This document shows, in pieces, positions 9,201-20,381 of a stretch of 64,000 bases of DNA. Position numbers and translations under genes: made by a program. How positions within the stretch are numbered: the first letter of the stretch is position 1; each line of letters starts with the position of its first letter. This DNA is from Rhyzopertha dominica. Lineage: Eukaryota; Arthropoda; Insecta; Coleoptera; Bostrichidae. The stretch lies in assembly GCA_025024175.1 (NCBI GenBank), contig QCXZ01000138.1, positions 50,625,092-50,689,091 on the forward strand, read 5' to 3'. The notes under the pieces were generated by a model. The model did no database searches, was not told the DNA's origin, and saw only the letters and a list, made by a program, of their open reading frames with translations.

Positions 9201-11931
9201 TTCTGATCTAAAACTTTTTTGTTCTGCAGCTTCCGATCGTTCACTGCTAATTAATTCAACGAAAACTAAAGCCGTATTATTTGGAAAGACATCTGTTATG
9301 AATTTGGGTTTAATTATGGATTTTATTTTGTGAACACATTAACGAATGCATTCGTAAGTCCTATGTGAATCTCAGGAAAATATTCAGCATTACAAAATTT
9401 AAGAATATAAAAACTAAAATAATTCTCAGTGAAGCACTAGTTCTCTCAAATGTTAACTTTGCAGCAATAGTACAGGTTTAGACTTCAAAAGAACTAATAA
9501 AATTCAAGTAGTTCAAAATTCTTGTTTGAGGCTTATTTTTGGTCTCAAGAAAAATGCACATGTCACACAAGATCGTAATTCTATTTCTTGGTTGAGTATG
9601 AAAAATAGAAGATACCTTCGTGCTGCTTGTCAGTTCCATAAAATTTTAGTAAACAGATCACCTCCACATCTTTATAAAAAAATAAGGTATAGAACAGACA
9701 GACAGAAAAAGATGAATTAACAATACCTCGTCATAATTCTGAATTGTTTAAAAGAGGATACAACATTAGCAACATATATAATTCTATACCTTACTACATA
9801 AAAAAATTGCTTTACTCTAGCTACAAGTTTGCTATCCGTAGATGCTAATGCATTTCGTATTTAGCTCGTTAGATCTTGAACTTTGGTTTATTAATTACCT
9901 TTATTCTGCGGCTAAGTGGAGGAACAGTAACCCACCGGGGCGTCCTGGTGGATTCTGAACTTTGACCGTCACTGCAGTGCACCCAGTAGTCTGAGTTGTA
10001 TATATTTTTTTGTTAACTTATACGCTTATATATTATGTTTTATACTCCTACTGTACTGATACACTGAGCCAATAAAGTCGTATTATTATTATTATTATTT
10101 CGCAAACAGTATTTCAGATACTGCAAAATAGCATTTACCTGTAAGTTATTTCATTAGTGACTCCGCTTATTCCAAACCCCCCAATTTTCAACAACGCCAT
10201 TTCCATCCCTCTCGAATTCAGCAGACTCGGTTGTGGGCTGTCGATTTCTGCAGAACCTCCTCCACTGCACTGCCTGCTGGACTCAGTGAGCACCAGCTTG
10301 TACAAATTGTGATCACACTTCCTCGAGTTGGAAAACACATGTTCTAATACGTTATCTAGCTGCTGAGGACTGACCTCTTGGAAATGGATGTGTTGAAGGA
10401 TACGCATTGAGTATCTCTGGCGTACTCCAGCTCTGGAAAAGAAGATGATGTTCAGGAGGTGCGAGATTGATTGTGGTAAGGCGCTATAGAGGCGACTAGG
10501 CGCCATCTTTGACCCAATATGACAGAATAAGATTGTGGATGTGTTGAAAGCATGAAAATGTCGATCACCAGCTTTCTATGAGACTATTTTCAAACATACC
10601 GGCACAATAATTATTTTGTTTTGTAAAAAATTGGTGGTGGTTCTCCGTTCTTTTCTCTCTCTCTCTTCAGTAACTGTCACAGGTCGAATATTTCGGCTAG
10701 GAAAACGTGCCTTTGTAGAGCTCTTAGTCATGGCAACATCACACAGTCACACTATCGTTATATGTAGCAAATTTTAATAAATCTAAATGAATAAGTCATG
10801 GATACAGTTAAATGAATCGATAGTAACTAAATCGTTTTTATACCACTATTGTTACTAGAGTAAACAAATGAATGATTCTTTTACATTGTTAATGTTATTT
10901 TTTATAAAAGATATCCTCGTCCACTTACTCCGCATTATCCAAATGGAAAATCCATGACAGCACTATCCTGAGCACCTCGGCCTCTGAACAATCAACAGGA
11001 AATTCGTACGTCAATAGATTTTCCATCTGCTGAGGAGACAGCCTGTAAAATTCACTGGAGGAGGAGAATTCGACCAGATGGCTGCTCATGAACTTGTACA
11101 CCTTCTCCTTGAGTTGTTTCAGGCAGTACACTTCGGCGATGGTTGCCAGGTCAACGCAGTTGTCGACGTCAATCTGCGTTTGTAAGTAGTTGGAACATGT
11201 GTGTACTACTTCCAGCATTTGCACGTGGGAGGCTGCCGAAAGCACGTCCTAAAGATGTGATTACATTGTGAGAAACACTAAAAAGCATTAATTAGAGAAG
11301 AGAATAACAATAATGAATCTGAAGGTTATAAAGTGCAAATCTTTTGATGGTTTATGTCTGCTTTAAGCTGGACTAGAGTTATGTTAGTGTTCTATCTGCA
11401 GAGTAAAAGATAAACTTCTTTCATGATGAAGATTCATTGATATAAATCGTGATGAATTAGATCTTGAAAAACTTCGAACCAGAATGTTGCTAGAGCATTA
11501 TTCAGCTATGAAACTATAAATAAACGTACTGACCTGTACGTTGGCCAAATTTAAGGGTAGCAGCGAAGTGTAGGCGTACTCCAGTAGCACCCTGAACCCT
11601 TCAGCGCTGACTCCATTCAGGACAATTTCGTTCTGTCTGGCCTCCAGCATGTTGTCCGTGAACATAGCACGAAAGTAGTCACTGCAGGCGGCCAGGACGA
11701 CCTTATAAAGAATTACGTGTTGCACAATATTCAATTACACATAAAGTTTTATGTACCCACCTTATGTGCCCGAAAAGCCTGTTTTTCTGCTATCAGAGTG
11801 ATGTCCAAGAGTTCGCCTTTCTCGCGCAAAGAATTGAGACCAACCATTAAAAGTTTCGGTTGGCATGAGCAGTCATACAGGAACGTATTGATGTGCTTGT
11901 CGGTCGAAAGGACCTCTTTGATCTTGGTCAT
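5920..11931 (-). CDS. kelch-like protein, BTB-BACK-kelch (complete gene, 7 exons)
   Basis: Spliced minus-strand gene: 11931-11761, 11701-11534, 11248-10929, 10432-10139, 7531-7379, 7295-6813, 6214-5920. All junctions are GT-AG and frames join exactly, giving 627 residues and a TGA stop. Residues about 30-140 form a BTB domain (GELLDITLIAEKQAFRAHK, then a YFRAMFT motif), about 145-250 a BACK domain (NCVDLATIAEVYCLKQL), and about 305-610 six kelch blades with Gly-Gly doublets at GGF, GGC, GGA, GGI, GGW and GGF. BTB-BACK-kelch proteins usually dimerise and present substrates to Cullin-3 ubiquitin ligases, with the propeller binding the substrate; that is family knowledge. The exact KLHL orthologue was not decided (KLHL26-like is possible). 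The reading frame stays open about 19 codons upstream of the chosen Met with no other Met, so a non-coding 5' exon is likely. Intron 4 contains an antisense LINE. Confidence 0.9.
6296..6463. repeat. 168-bp insert with perfect 20-bp terminal inverted repeats
   Basis: The arms 6296-6315 (TAAGATAATATTTTGTCGGA) and 6444-6463 are exact reverse complements. The unit lies in intron 6 of the kelch-like gene. Its interior carries a hammerhead-like motif of the kind found in Penelope-like elements, and it shares short blocks with 30742-30880. Confidence 0.8.
6356..6402 (-). ncRNA. decayed hammerhead-like motif (Penelope-type), candidate
   Basis: On the minus strand the order is TTTGACAAA, then a clean stem GATTACA/TGTAATC, then GAAACGTC. 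A hammerhead core needs CTGANGA, stem II and GAAA, so here the first box has two substitutions while stem II and the GAAAC-GTC box are intact. Penelope-like elements are known to carry hammerheads in their terminal repeats. Probably a non-cleaving relic. Confidence 0.4.
6813..7295 (-). CDS. kelch-like gene, exon 6
   Basis: Acceptor TTCCACAG before 7295, donor GTAAAA after 6813; both ends split an Arg codon in phase 2. The exon encodes three kelch blades, including LYAIGGA, LFVSGGI and LYACGGW. Confidence 0.92.
7379..7531 (-). CDS. kelch-like gene, exon 5
   Basis: Acceptor TTCTTATAG before 7531, donor GTTAGT after 7379, phase 2 at both ends. It encodes a kelch blade with ELYVVGGC. The N at 7384 is the third base of a GGN codon, so the residue is Gly whichever base is right. 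Confidence 0.9.
7770..10100 (+). mobile_element. broken non-LTR retrotransposon (CR1/Jockey-like)
   Basis: The left part (about 7800-8070) resembles the linker after the endonuclease, with DKHAPVVT and APWLTENLK. The reverse transcriptase follows in three frames: QSGFRKGHS, DLSKAFDTLHHRLL, SGVPQGSILGPLLF and the catalytic YADDTQLYY (about 9130-9156). An in-frame TAA at about 8950 and frameshifts near 8600-8700 and after 9330 break it. The 3' end has AATAAA at 10071-10076 followed by a TAT/ATT microsatellite tail to about 10100, typical of LINEs of this group. The endonuclease N-terminus is missing, so the copy is 5'-truncated; the left boundary is approximate. It sits antisense in intron 4 of the kelch-like gene, between exons that remain intact. 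Confidence 0.9.
10139..10432 (-). CDS. kelch-like gene, exon 4
   Basis: Acceptor TTTTCCAG before 10432, donor GTAAAT after 10139. It encodes the end of the BACK domain (MRILQHIHFQEV), a Ser/Gly-rich linker and the first kelch Gly-Gly (LLKIGGFG). Confidence 0.9.
10929..11248 (-). CDS. kelch-like gene, exon 3
   Basis: Acceptor CTTTAG before 11248, donor GTAAGT after 10929, leaving two bases of a Glu codon. It encodes the end of BTB and most of BACK (DVLSAASHVQML, LSPQQMENLL, CSEAEVLRIVLSW). Confidence 0.92.
11534..11701 (-). CDS. kelch-like gene, exon 2
   Basis: Acceptor ATAAG before 11701, donor GTCAGT after 11534, phase 0 at both ends. It encodes the BTB core VVLAACSDYFRAMFTDNMLE and LLEYAYTS. 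Confidence 0.92.
11761..11931 (-). CDS. kelch-like gene, exon 1 (first coding exon as called)
   Basis: Met at 11931-11929, donor GTGGGT after AHK at 11761, only 59 bp before exon 2. It encodes the start of the BTB domain. The frame is open further upstream without another Met, and a possible acceptor (ATTCCAG) is seen there, so 5' UTR splicing is possible. Confidence 0.82.
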
Positions 11932-14561
11932 CTCGCAAATTTTGAGATCAAAAAGGTGAAACTGGAATGCTACCTTATCATATTATCTGAAACAAGGTTG
12001 ACTTATTAAGGACACTCGTTCCTCAGTTGGACTTAATAAATTCGAGAAGGCTTCGTTTTACAGAGAAAATATGCCTTTTCTAACTCTATACACTTATTCA
12101 CTCCAATAAACCATTTGTTAAAACAAGAATTTACAAGAGTGAAGTTTGGAGCATATGTTTTAAGAGCACTCAACCGTTTGTTAAAATTATTTAAAGTTTA
12201 ATAACACTAATTAAGCGTATTATCTAAAATTATCCATAAGCTACAAACAGTACGCAGTTGAATTGTGGGCTCTTCAAAAGTAAATGTGGCTTCTAAACTA
12301 GCACGTTTATAGGTCGTCGACATTCAATAATTAATATTATACGCAACGGTCTTTCTAGGAAATTTAGTCAATTATGCATATTACATTAGTGTGACATAAT
12401 GCTCATACACAATCTGCTGAATTTAAACATATTAAAACATACCAATAAATTTAGATGTGTGTAAAAGCCATTTAATCCCAAGGCTGTCTCTTTTCAGCAA
12501 TCAGTATTGTCAATAAAATAAGCAATAACATATCTTTTTCGTTAATAGGCACAGATTTTAAGGGAAAAAAGCTAAACAAAAATCTTATTAAAAATAATTC
12601 ACTGTCATATAATCAAATTATTGATTAATCTAGGCGACAGCTATGTAAAGTGAATAACGTTTATCAATCTACAATATATGAAATTCAATGACACATTTAA
12701 TGGACTAGCACCTCGTGCAGTGTTCTGAAATTACACATGAAAGAAGGTACAAGCTATAAAGATCTTCCATTGACAGCTAGAAGAATTAGATTACCTAACT
12801 ACCACTCAAAGTGATAACATATATAATGTAAGTTTATCTATTTATCATTTATTCAAAGGGTAAGTTGTATCAAATGCTGTAGACACCAGTTGGAAATTTT
12901 CATAGTTTTACATGCTCTAGTAACCGTGTTTACATTTTCGTCCCAGCGCAAGTAACTCGATATCTTCAGAATAATCGATCATTAATAATTCAGCATTTCA
13001 ATTTAAACTGTTTAATAATATACATATATATTATATAACAATGTGAAAATACAAACGAATACGATTAACACTTAAACTGATTAATAATGGAAAAATATAT
13101 CAACAATTACAGTTGGAAACGGTGCATCATATTAATTTAATTTAAAAGTGTGATTCGTACCCAGAGCGTAAAAATTCGTGGAAAGAACAAAAGAAGGTGA
13201 ATTGAATTAAACGCAGTAAAATACACATTTACTATTTGGTTATTTTGCAAAAAACGTTCGAACATCTATTCTAAATTGTTGGTTCTTTAAAACTTAACCT
13301 TTTTATGTTGTTTCTTTCTGTGAAATAAATACCAGCCTGTTTTTACGAAATTTTTGGGCTCTGCAAGTTAGGCATCAGATTTTTTAATTTCTGGATCGAG
13401 ACCTCGACTTTATTGTTCTACGTCATTTTGAATAGTGGTTAGACCTTACCCAATCTGTATATTTCGCAATTGTCGACTGGTAAAAATTAAATATCGCCCA
13501 CCAAATAATGACCAGCTTTCTGGTCAACACCGCAATCGAACCTAGTAATTTGCTTTCTCGTATCTCCGCTAAAACCATCGTCGATTGTTCGATTGCTGCT
13601 TTCACAATGGCAGGCTTTAATTGATTTTGCGACACGGAACGTTGACTCAAAAATACGCTGTTTATGTGTCGAACCGACAACCGGATATGCCCATCAGGTA
13701 AAAAAAGAGCATAAAAAAGGGATCGCAGCTCATTTCCGCATCTGTGAACAACTGGATGTTGTGTTTTTAGTTTGGGATTTGGGTGTGGACCACCATTGGA
13801 GATACAATTCGTACTGAAATTGTAACTATTTTTAAACAAATAAAAATACCTGGAGAGGCTGCAGTTTTTGCAACTATAATGCTAACGATGAATTGTTAAC
13901 ACGAAAAATACAAAATAGGGATGGAATTAAAAATCATTTCAGGGATTCTAAGAAAAAAGTTTAACGTAAAAGATTCGTTTGGAGTAGCTGAATAATCTGT
14001 ATAAACGTATGGACTACAGTAAGTATAATTTCTAAAGGATAGCATCACAGCTATACTGAGGGAGGAGGCCCTAACACACCTTAAAAATACGCGGATCAAA
14101 TGTCAAAATTATAGCAAATATTCTAGTCTATTTATTATAATGAGACATTAAATAAATTCTAATAGATGTTGCGCAGTGTTAAGCAACATTGAACTCGCTA
14201 AATACATCAGTATTTAACAATGATCAAGTTGGAAATATGCTAAGTTATTGCTGCAAGAATTGGTGCTAAACATTTTTGCTATCGCAATTCAATCATTACG
14301 GTCTGAACAAAATAGCGCTTACCTAGNTATTTTTTTTTTAATTTTAGGAATCCTTATTAAATGGTTATGAACTTTTCTCTTGTACTCGTAAAAAGTTCGT
14401 TTTACTAAAGATTTACAATATTTCAATAGCAAACTGGTTTTTCGGAGGTCATTACACGGAAAATCATATATTTTAATCAGAAAATACCTAAACATGAAAT
14501 TAAATGTGCAGGCACACTTTAAGTTGAAAATCAAGAAATGGCTTTATGGGTATATGTGCAT
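11932..14561. other. spacer upstream of the kelch-like gene
   Basis: Mostly AT-rich with no supported gene. A less AT-rich block at about 13560-13810 is open on both strands (74 and 138 codons) without recognisable domains; it could be the distant promoter or 5' UTR of the kelch-like gene. One N is at about 14327, just before a poly-T run. Confidence 0.4.
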
Positions 14562-14697
14562 ATACCGCTGTCCATAGAACTTTAATGTCACGTCATCAGT
14601 TGTTTTCATTGTTGCCAGGTGTACTGACCATATGAAAAAAGGCCATAACAAGTTTGAAGTTGATGACGTAACTTTAAAGTTTTTTGAGCGGCGGTAT
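14562..14697. repeat. MITE-like inverted repeat, 37-bp arms
   Basis: Arm 14562-14598 starts ATACCGCTG and ends CGTCATCA. Arm 14661-14697 is its reverse complement with several mismatches. The 62-bp interior has no coding capacity and the flanks are TA-rich. This fits a small non-autonomous DNA transposon. Confidence 0.7.
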
Positions 14698-16199
14698 ATA
14701 TAGACACAGTACTCTTGATATGTTGCTATAGATTTCTTATTAAAATAGGCTGTGTAGTTGTGACAAAATGATCATTCTATTAAATATAAAATAGCTGAAT
14801 TCTTGACGATACCTGCAAAATATGTTAAAAACAGATATAGAGTTGTAAATTTGGTAACATTTTTTGCTATATTTTTTCTTTGATAGGCTTTCGAAATCCA
14901 AAACAGTAAAGCTATTTAATATTTTGCATACAGCTTTTTCTTTTTAACAAAATGCAATAAAAGGAACGTGGTGAAACCGTAACTTGTTAAATAATTTCTT
15001 TTAGTTTTACGAGTTACACTAACAATATGAAATCTGCATAGCAAAGTTTAATGATAAAAGGATAAAGCTAAGTTGTTCTTTATGCCTACATGATAACAAA
15101 AATGATCATAACTTGAAATGTAGGTATTTAATTCCAATAAGAAAAATACTAATGACCTCTGTTTTCGAATAAAATTATCTGTATGCACATTAAAAAGCTA
15201 ATTTATGAAAGGTATTTTATATCTAAATTTTTAGGTACTTACCTGAAATTAATGAAAAATTTGAAACATATATAAATTATTTCTCACTTTATGGTACAGT
15301 TGGTTACAAATGCTCTCAACTACGTTGTGTAATAAGATCACAATTCTCACGATAATTTCTGTGAGAAACCTTTTACTGTTCCACTTGCGAAAAAATTATG
15401 AAAGCTTTCATATAAGGCACAACTTTTACAGATTAAAAATTAATATTAAATTCAAAAAAATCACCTCAAGCTTCGAGGCAATTTTAATCGAGATACCATG
15501 GACAATGAACGTTACTCAGTGTTCGCACATCTGTCACCATGCCCTGGGTCATAACCTCCTTACACAAGCAAGTTGAATGCACCTCAGGTAAACATGAACA
15601 CAATCACTCACCTAAGAAATCAGCTACTAACTGGAGATTTTCCACCCATTCGTAAAGGAACTTTATCAGGAAAGGAGCATTTTCGCGCTCCTATCACCTC
15701 CACATCTCACCCGTTCACCTACACAAAAAGTGGGTTGACAACGACCTTCTAAAAGAAGAAACAAGGAAAGATACCGGACCTGGTGGGTTATGACGTAACC
15801 ATGGTGCCTATGCGGGAGATCTACTGCCAAAGCTGGTTTGAAACTCGACTGCATGTGGATAGCATAGGTAGGCAACCAGTAAAGCAGAAGGATTTTTTTC
15901 ATTCGAAAATGTGGTCTTTTCTTACAAAATATTATTCTAAAATGTGAATGTCCAAATACCTAAATCACTTGATGGTCCCATATCTAAGACAGCAACCCTT
16001 ATTTAAATACAAAGATTTTTTTGTGGATGATATTTCAGAATATTCATTTAATGTAGCATAAAATTAAATTAATAGACACCCCATTTAAAAGCAAGATTTA
16101 CCACGTAAGTCCTAACGGAACGACAAATTGGAAATCGAATCGCTGAAATTTTAAAACCTCTGTTCTCTTAGTGACTTAAAATCTATATTAACTTATAGG
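14698..16199. other. spacer, no gene seen
   Basis: AT-rich. A slightly GC-richer stretch at about 15590-15860 holds only an unrecognised 78-codon frame on the minus strand. Confidence 0.4.
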
Positions 16200-16580
16200 G
16201 AATTCGCAGTACTTCAAGTTCAACTGATATATTTTCCCGTTTTCACTAGTTACCACAGGAAGAACATTCTAAAACAGATACTGCACTCCTGGATTTGGTT
16301 TGTACAAATTTGGTAGTCTGCCCTTCGGTTTAACAAACGCCGCGTCAACAATGAATTAATTTTACATGGATTAAAATGCATTCGTGTTTTTTGTTATCTA
16401 AGTGACGTAATAATACATATAGAACAGTCATGAAAAGAAGCAAATTTTTAAAAATAAATTCGTATATTAGATCATTAATATAAAGATACCATTAGACTAA
16501 ATCCTGAAAAATTACAAGCTACTATGGATTTTCTAATCCCCACAGATTAAAAAGCTTTTTCGATTCTGTTTTACAAAAAA
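16200..16580 (+). pseudogene. Gypsy-type LTR retrotransposon pol remnant
   Basis: Reverse transcriptase motifs are visible in order across frames: a YFQVQL-like start near 16210, then TPGFGLYKFGSLPFGLTNAA (about 16284-16343), a degraded region where the catalytic motif should be (about 16380-16430), and NPEKLQATMDFLIPTD (about 16499-16550). Several stops and frameshifts break it. No LTRs, primer-binding site or protease were found nearby, so only part of pol survives. Confidence 0.65.
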
Positions 16581-19500
16581 ATTATCCCAATTTTAGAATT
16601 GTTTTATGACCATCACAGTTTCTGCCATATACAAAAGTTTGAAATAACTTCAGGGCAAAAGAAAGGTCAAGACATTTTGGAAATTATAAATGTAATAAAA
16701 ACGATATTCTTCAAGTCATTAGGCATTCCAGAAATGCTTCAAAGAATCTTTATTCTACTTAACTATTACATATTTTGTTAAAAACCAAGCGATAGTCATA
16801 CAGATATCGCAATTAAAGAGAGATTTCAATGCGGGCTTAATAATTGGCCATTGGGCTAATCGTGCTTCTATATCCTCTACAAGCCTTTATTTTTGTGCAA
16901 TATTATCCTTAGCTTATCTGAACCATTATAAATCATTATTATAATAAAAGCGATCAATTTTGTATGATAATATACATCGGTATACAGCCACATATAGTGA
17001 TAGCATATTAGCGATGTCTGAATATTCAGACATCGATGGTATGTATATACACAGAGAGAACAATTTGTTTGTAAGAAAAAAAAAATATTTACGACAAACA
17101 AATTATTTGCTTGTATTTGGCGAAGTAAATGATTTCAAACCCTCAAAATTCTTGAAGCGGCTAAAATAACATTTATTTAACGTAATATATACAAATCTTT
17201 AAATTAAATTTTGAAACTATTGAATCAAGAATAATAATTTCCTTTGTAGAACAAAGTATTTGTTTCACTAAACCATGAAGATGTTTGAAATAAACATATG
17301 ATTAAATTTGACTGAAACAAATATTTGTTTGGAATCAGAGAAAAGGTAAGTGATTCTCTGCATATCATCTAAATATTTCTTTGCAGTAAAGATAGCACTG
17401 ATGTAGTCCAATNAAACAACTATTTCCTGAAATCAAACAATTGTGTGATTGAAAGAATTTATATGCTCAATTCATTATCTCTGTTATTGCAACAAACTGC
17501 ATGTGAATTTTAATGAAATATATATTTTTTAATTAGATTGTATAAATATTGCATTCATACAAGCCCTTCAAACATTAAATAAATTGTTCTTAAGTTAAAG
17601 AAATAAATTTTGATTAACCCACTTCGATATGTATATGCATTTTATGCAAGTGTATTCTTGTGGCTTCCTGTTTATGATAGAGCGTTGTTTCTTGCAATTA
17701 AAAATGCAATATGTCACTCAATTCATTTCAGCAAAACTGTAATTGGTTTAGTAAAAAACATCTGATTTAAATCAGTCTAACCTAGACAAGTCCATTGACA
17801 AGGTAATTTTGATACTTATATGTACGAATATAATGCAGACGGAAAGTATGATATTTATTTTAATTTAATGGACAATCACAAATCTATTGGTTTCTATAGC
17901 GTAATAAATGTGTTCCATTTTAGTATTACAAATATACTGAATAAATAACGCATTACTTGTAATAGTAGTTTGGTACAAATAGGGCACTTCATTGAGCAGA
18001 CTTTACTAACATATACCTATTTCAAGATGTAGAGAAACAACGCCGTAATTAATATCCTTACGTATCATAGATGGTCATTTTGTAACAGAGCTTGCGTTAA
18101 CGATCATGTGCTTGTTTCAATGCCTTATTTTTCTCTCATATTAAGCAAATACTTTATTTAGGCTGCATACTTACTTTTAAAATCTGTGACCATCTTCCTC
18201 TTTTGTTTCACAATTTAATGAAATAAACTGATAATAATAAGAAACAAATAACGGCAGCTTTTCCCGATTTACCTTGATACATTCTGTCCAGTGTCCAACC
18301 ATGGCTAAAGAAGCGGAACCCCAAACCTCCACTTTGCTAGTGGCACGCGCAAATTCAAACAATTATTTCTTTGTATCCAAGAACAGTTTGTTGCATTAAA
18401 GCATCATTTATTCTGTTTAAATACATGTTGTTTGTTGTAACAATAGGTGTGTTTGAGTTGAACATTTAAATAGTTGAATAACAAAAAGAAACATTGGTTT
18501 AACGAAAGATATATTTATTGGAAACAAGCATTTACTTTTGTTAATATAATTCTTCAAAGCATTTAATTTATATTTGAAAAATTTAAGTCGAATTCATGCA
18601 AGCGAAACAACTCAAATGAGTAGACGTTTTTTTGAATCCAGTAATTAACATATCTATTAATTAAAGTCCTAAAACATGGGAATATTATAAGATTTGTCGT
18701 AAGTATACTTCTATAGCTTCGTTTATTAACCGTTTGTAATAATGCTTTTCTCGGAGTAAATTTTTTATCTTGTCAAAATCATATATAAATTACGAAAGTA
18801 ATTCTGTAAACACCTCCACTTTAAGAATGTATTGTATTCTTAGTGGAACCCAAACTTTTATCTAAATTATTATGTGTACGATCGACAACTAAAATAACAT
18901 GCTTTTTATCGTCCTTGTACATGAGGCAAACAAAACATTCAATAATTTTTGTCCAAGCTTGAAAATAGTATTATTCGAAAGCTGGGGATCGACATTTTCA
19001 CTTTGTATCTGCAAACAAAGTGATGCAATAATTGGAATTCGTAAAAGTGTAGACCAAAAACAATATGAAAGGTAGACCTCGCAATTAGCAATTATTTGCA
19101 CCAAACATTGGGTATATTTCTTTAAAAAATACTTCAGGGTCCAGCTGAATGTTGCATATAACAGATTTCTAAATGCTCCATAGTTTTTAGTGGATCTGTT
19201 TGGTAAATCGATATCTGTTTTTATCCTGTTCGACAGATTCTGAAGAAGCTCAGTTTGAGAATAATCGCTACGATAGATGGAAGAAATTTAAACCAAATTC
19301 AATATTATTTTTTCTGTCTTTTCTTTCTGAACTGAAGAAGTAAAAGTCTAATTTTACTGTCTTTCGAAGCAACTCAATTTGCCAAGAACAAAGTGATACA
19401 ATTTACAGGAACTAAACAATTGTTAATGTAAACAACTTGATATGGGCAACAGCTTGATTGGAAAATGTACAAAATCTTCGATTTGAAGAACCATATAATT

Positions 19501-19850
19501 ATAACTCGCGTTTGTACATAAGTACTTAAGTAGAATATATTATTGTTTTTCACAGCGAAACTTTTAACTGTTGATTATTTATGTAGCATTAATTTATTTC
19601 AAACGAAGAGTAATCACAAATTGTTGTTTACTGTCATGATGCAGTTATGAAGTATTTCCTTGTGTTGCGTTTGTTCAACGCTAATGAATTGTAACGCCTG
19701 ATATATAGTGGAGCACCAAAACGGAAGTTGTCCAGATAATACGGTATTCAGATACTTGTACGTGTGACTGTAACACCCATTCCCAAATTTGGCACATCCC
19801 CACAAATGTTATGAATATTAAACGCAACCTTACCTTTGAATCAATTGGAA
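16581..19850. other. spacer, no gene seen
   Basis: Very AT-rich with only short meaningless open frames. Some of 16600-16850 could be further retrotransposon debris but carries no clear motif. One N is at about 17413. Confidence 0.4.
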
Positions 19851-19879
19851 TAATTACGTGCTTAAATTTTTAAGCATCA

Positions 19880-20234
19880 GTAAGTGGGGTCCGAGCCAAC
19901 GTGATGCCTGGAGAGGTGGAGTCGTCGGATTCCACCGAGGCTTTAGATTAAATGTGGCAGCGTCATCCGCAAACTTCCTGGGTGAATACACGTGCAAATC
20001 ATGAACCGGGGTCCCCTGATATGATTAAAAGCAGATAAGCGGGATTTTTGGAGCTTTTTCTGTGCTGCGGCCCCACCTTCGACTCCCACCTAGAACTTTT
20101 GAGAGGAAGGCGGACCAACTTGAGGAACTGGCAGCTAGATATTGTTGCAACGGTGTTGTGGTAACAGGTGTGCCGCGCGGTTCTTGTAGTTTGTTCCCAT
20201 TTCCTCGAGATATCCGGTGTGGTGATTCTGTCTG
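19880..20234 (+). promoter_or_regulatory. promoter/5' UTR region of MARVEL gene 1
   Basis: A GC-richer block in AT-rich surroundings leads without an obvious intron into the first ATG of MARVEL gene 1. No TATA box is evident. The transcription start was not located. Confidence 0.45.
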
Positions 20235-20381
20235 ATGATGACAGAAACGGTGGTAAATGTTGAGGGTGCGCCCAATAATAATGCCGCCAACAAGCCCAGC
20301 TCCGGTGGTCAGCTCTCCTGGCTGAGGATAAACATAGAATACTTCAAAACCGCCCCTGGATTAGTCAAAATAGCGCAGATC
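20235..20381 (+). CDS. MARVEL gene 1, exon 1
   Basis: Opens with ATGATG (Met-Met; either could be used) and ends after AQI at a GTAAGT donor in phase 0. It encodes the N-terminal tail up to the first membrane segment. Confidence 0.87.

Noticed and set aside
12690..12820. possible LINE 3' coding remnant
   Set aside because: A few residues recall the C-terminal end of CR1-like proteins, but the match is too weak and too short to support.
13423..13839. 138-codon minus-strand frame
   Set aside because: Composition is unlike coding sequence of the neighbours, no domain is visible, and the opposite strand is also open over 74 codons.
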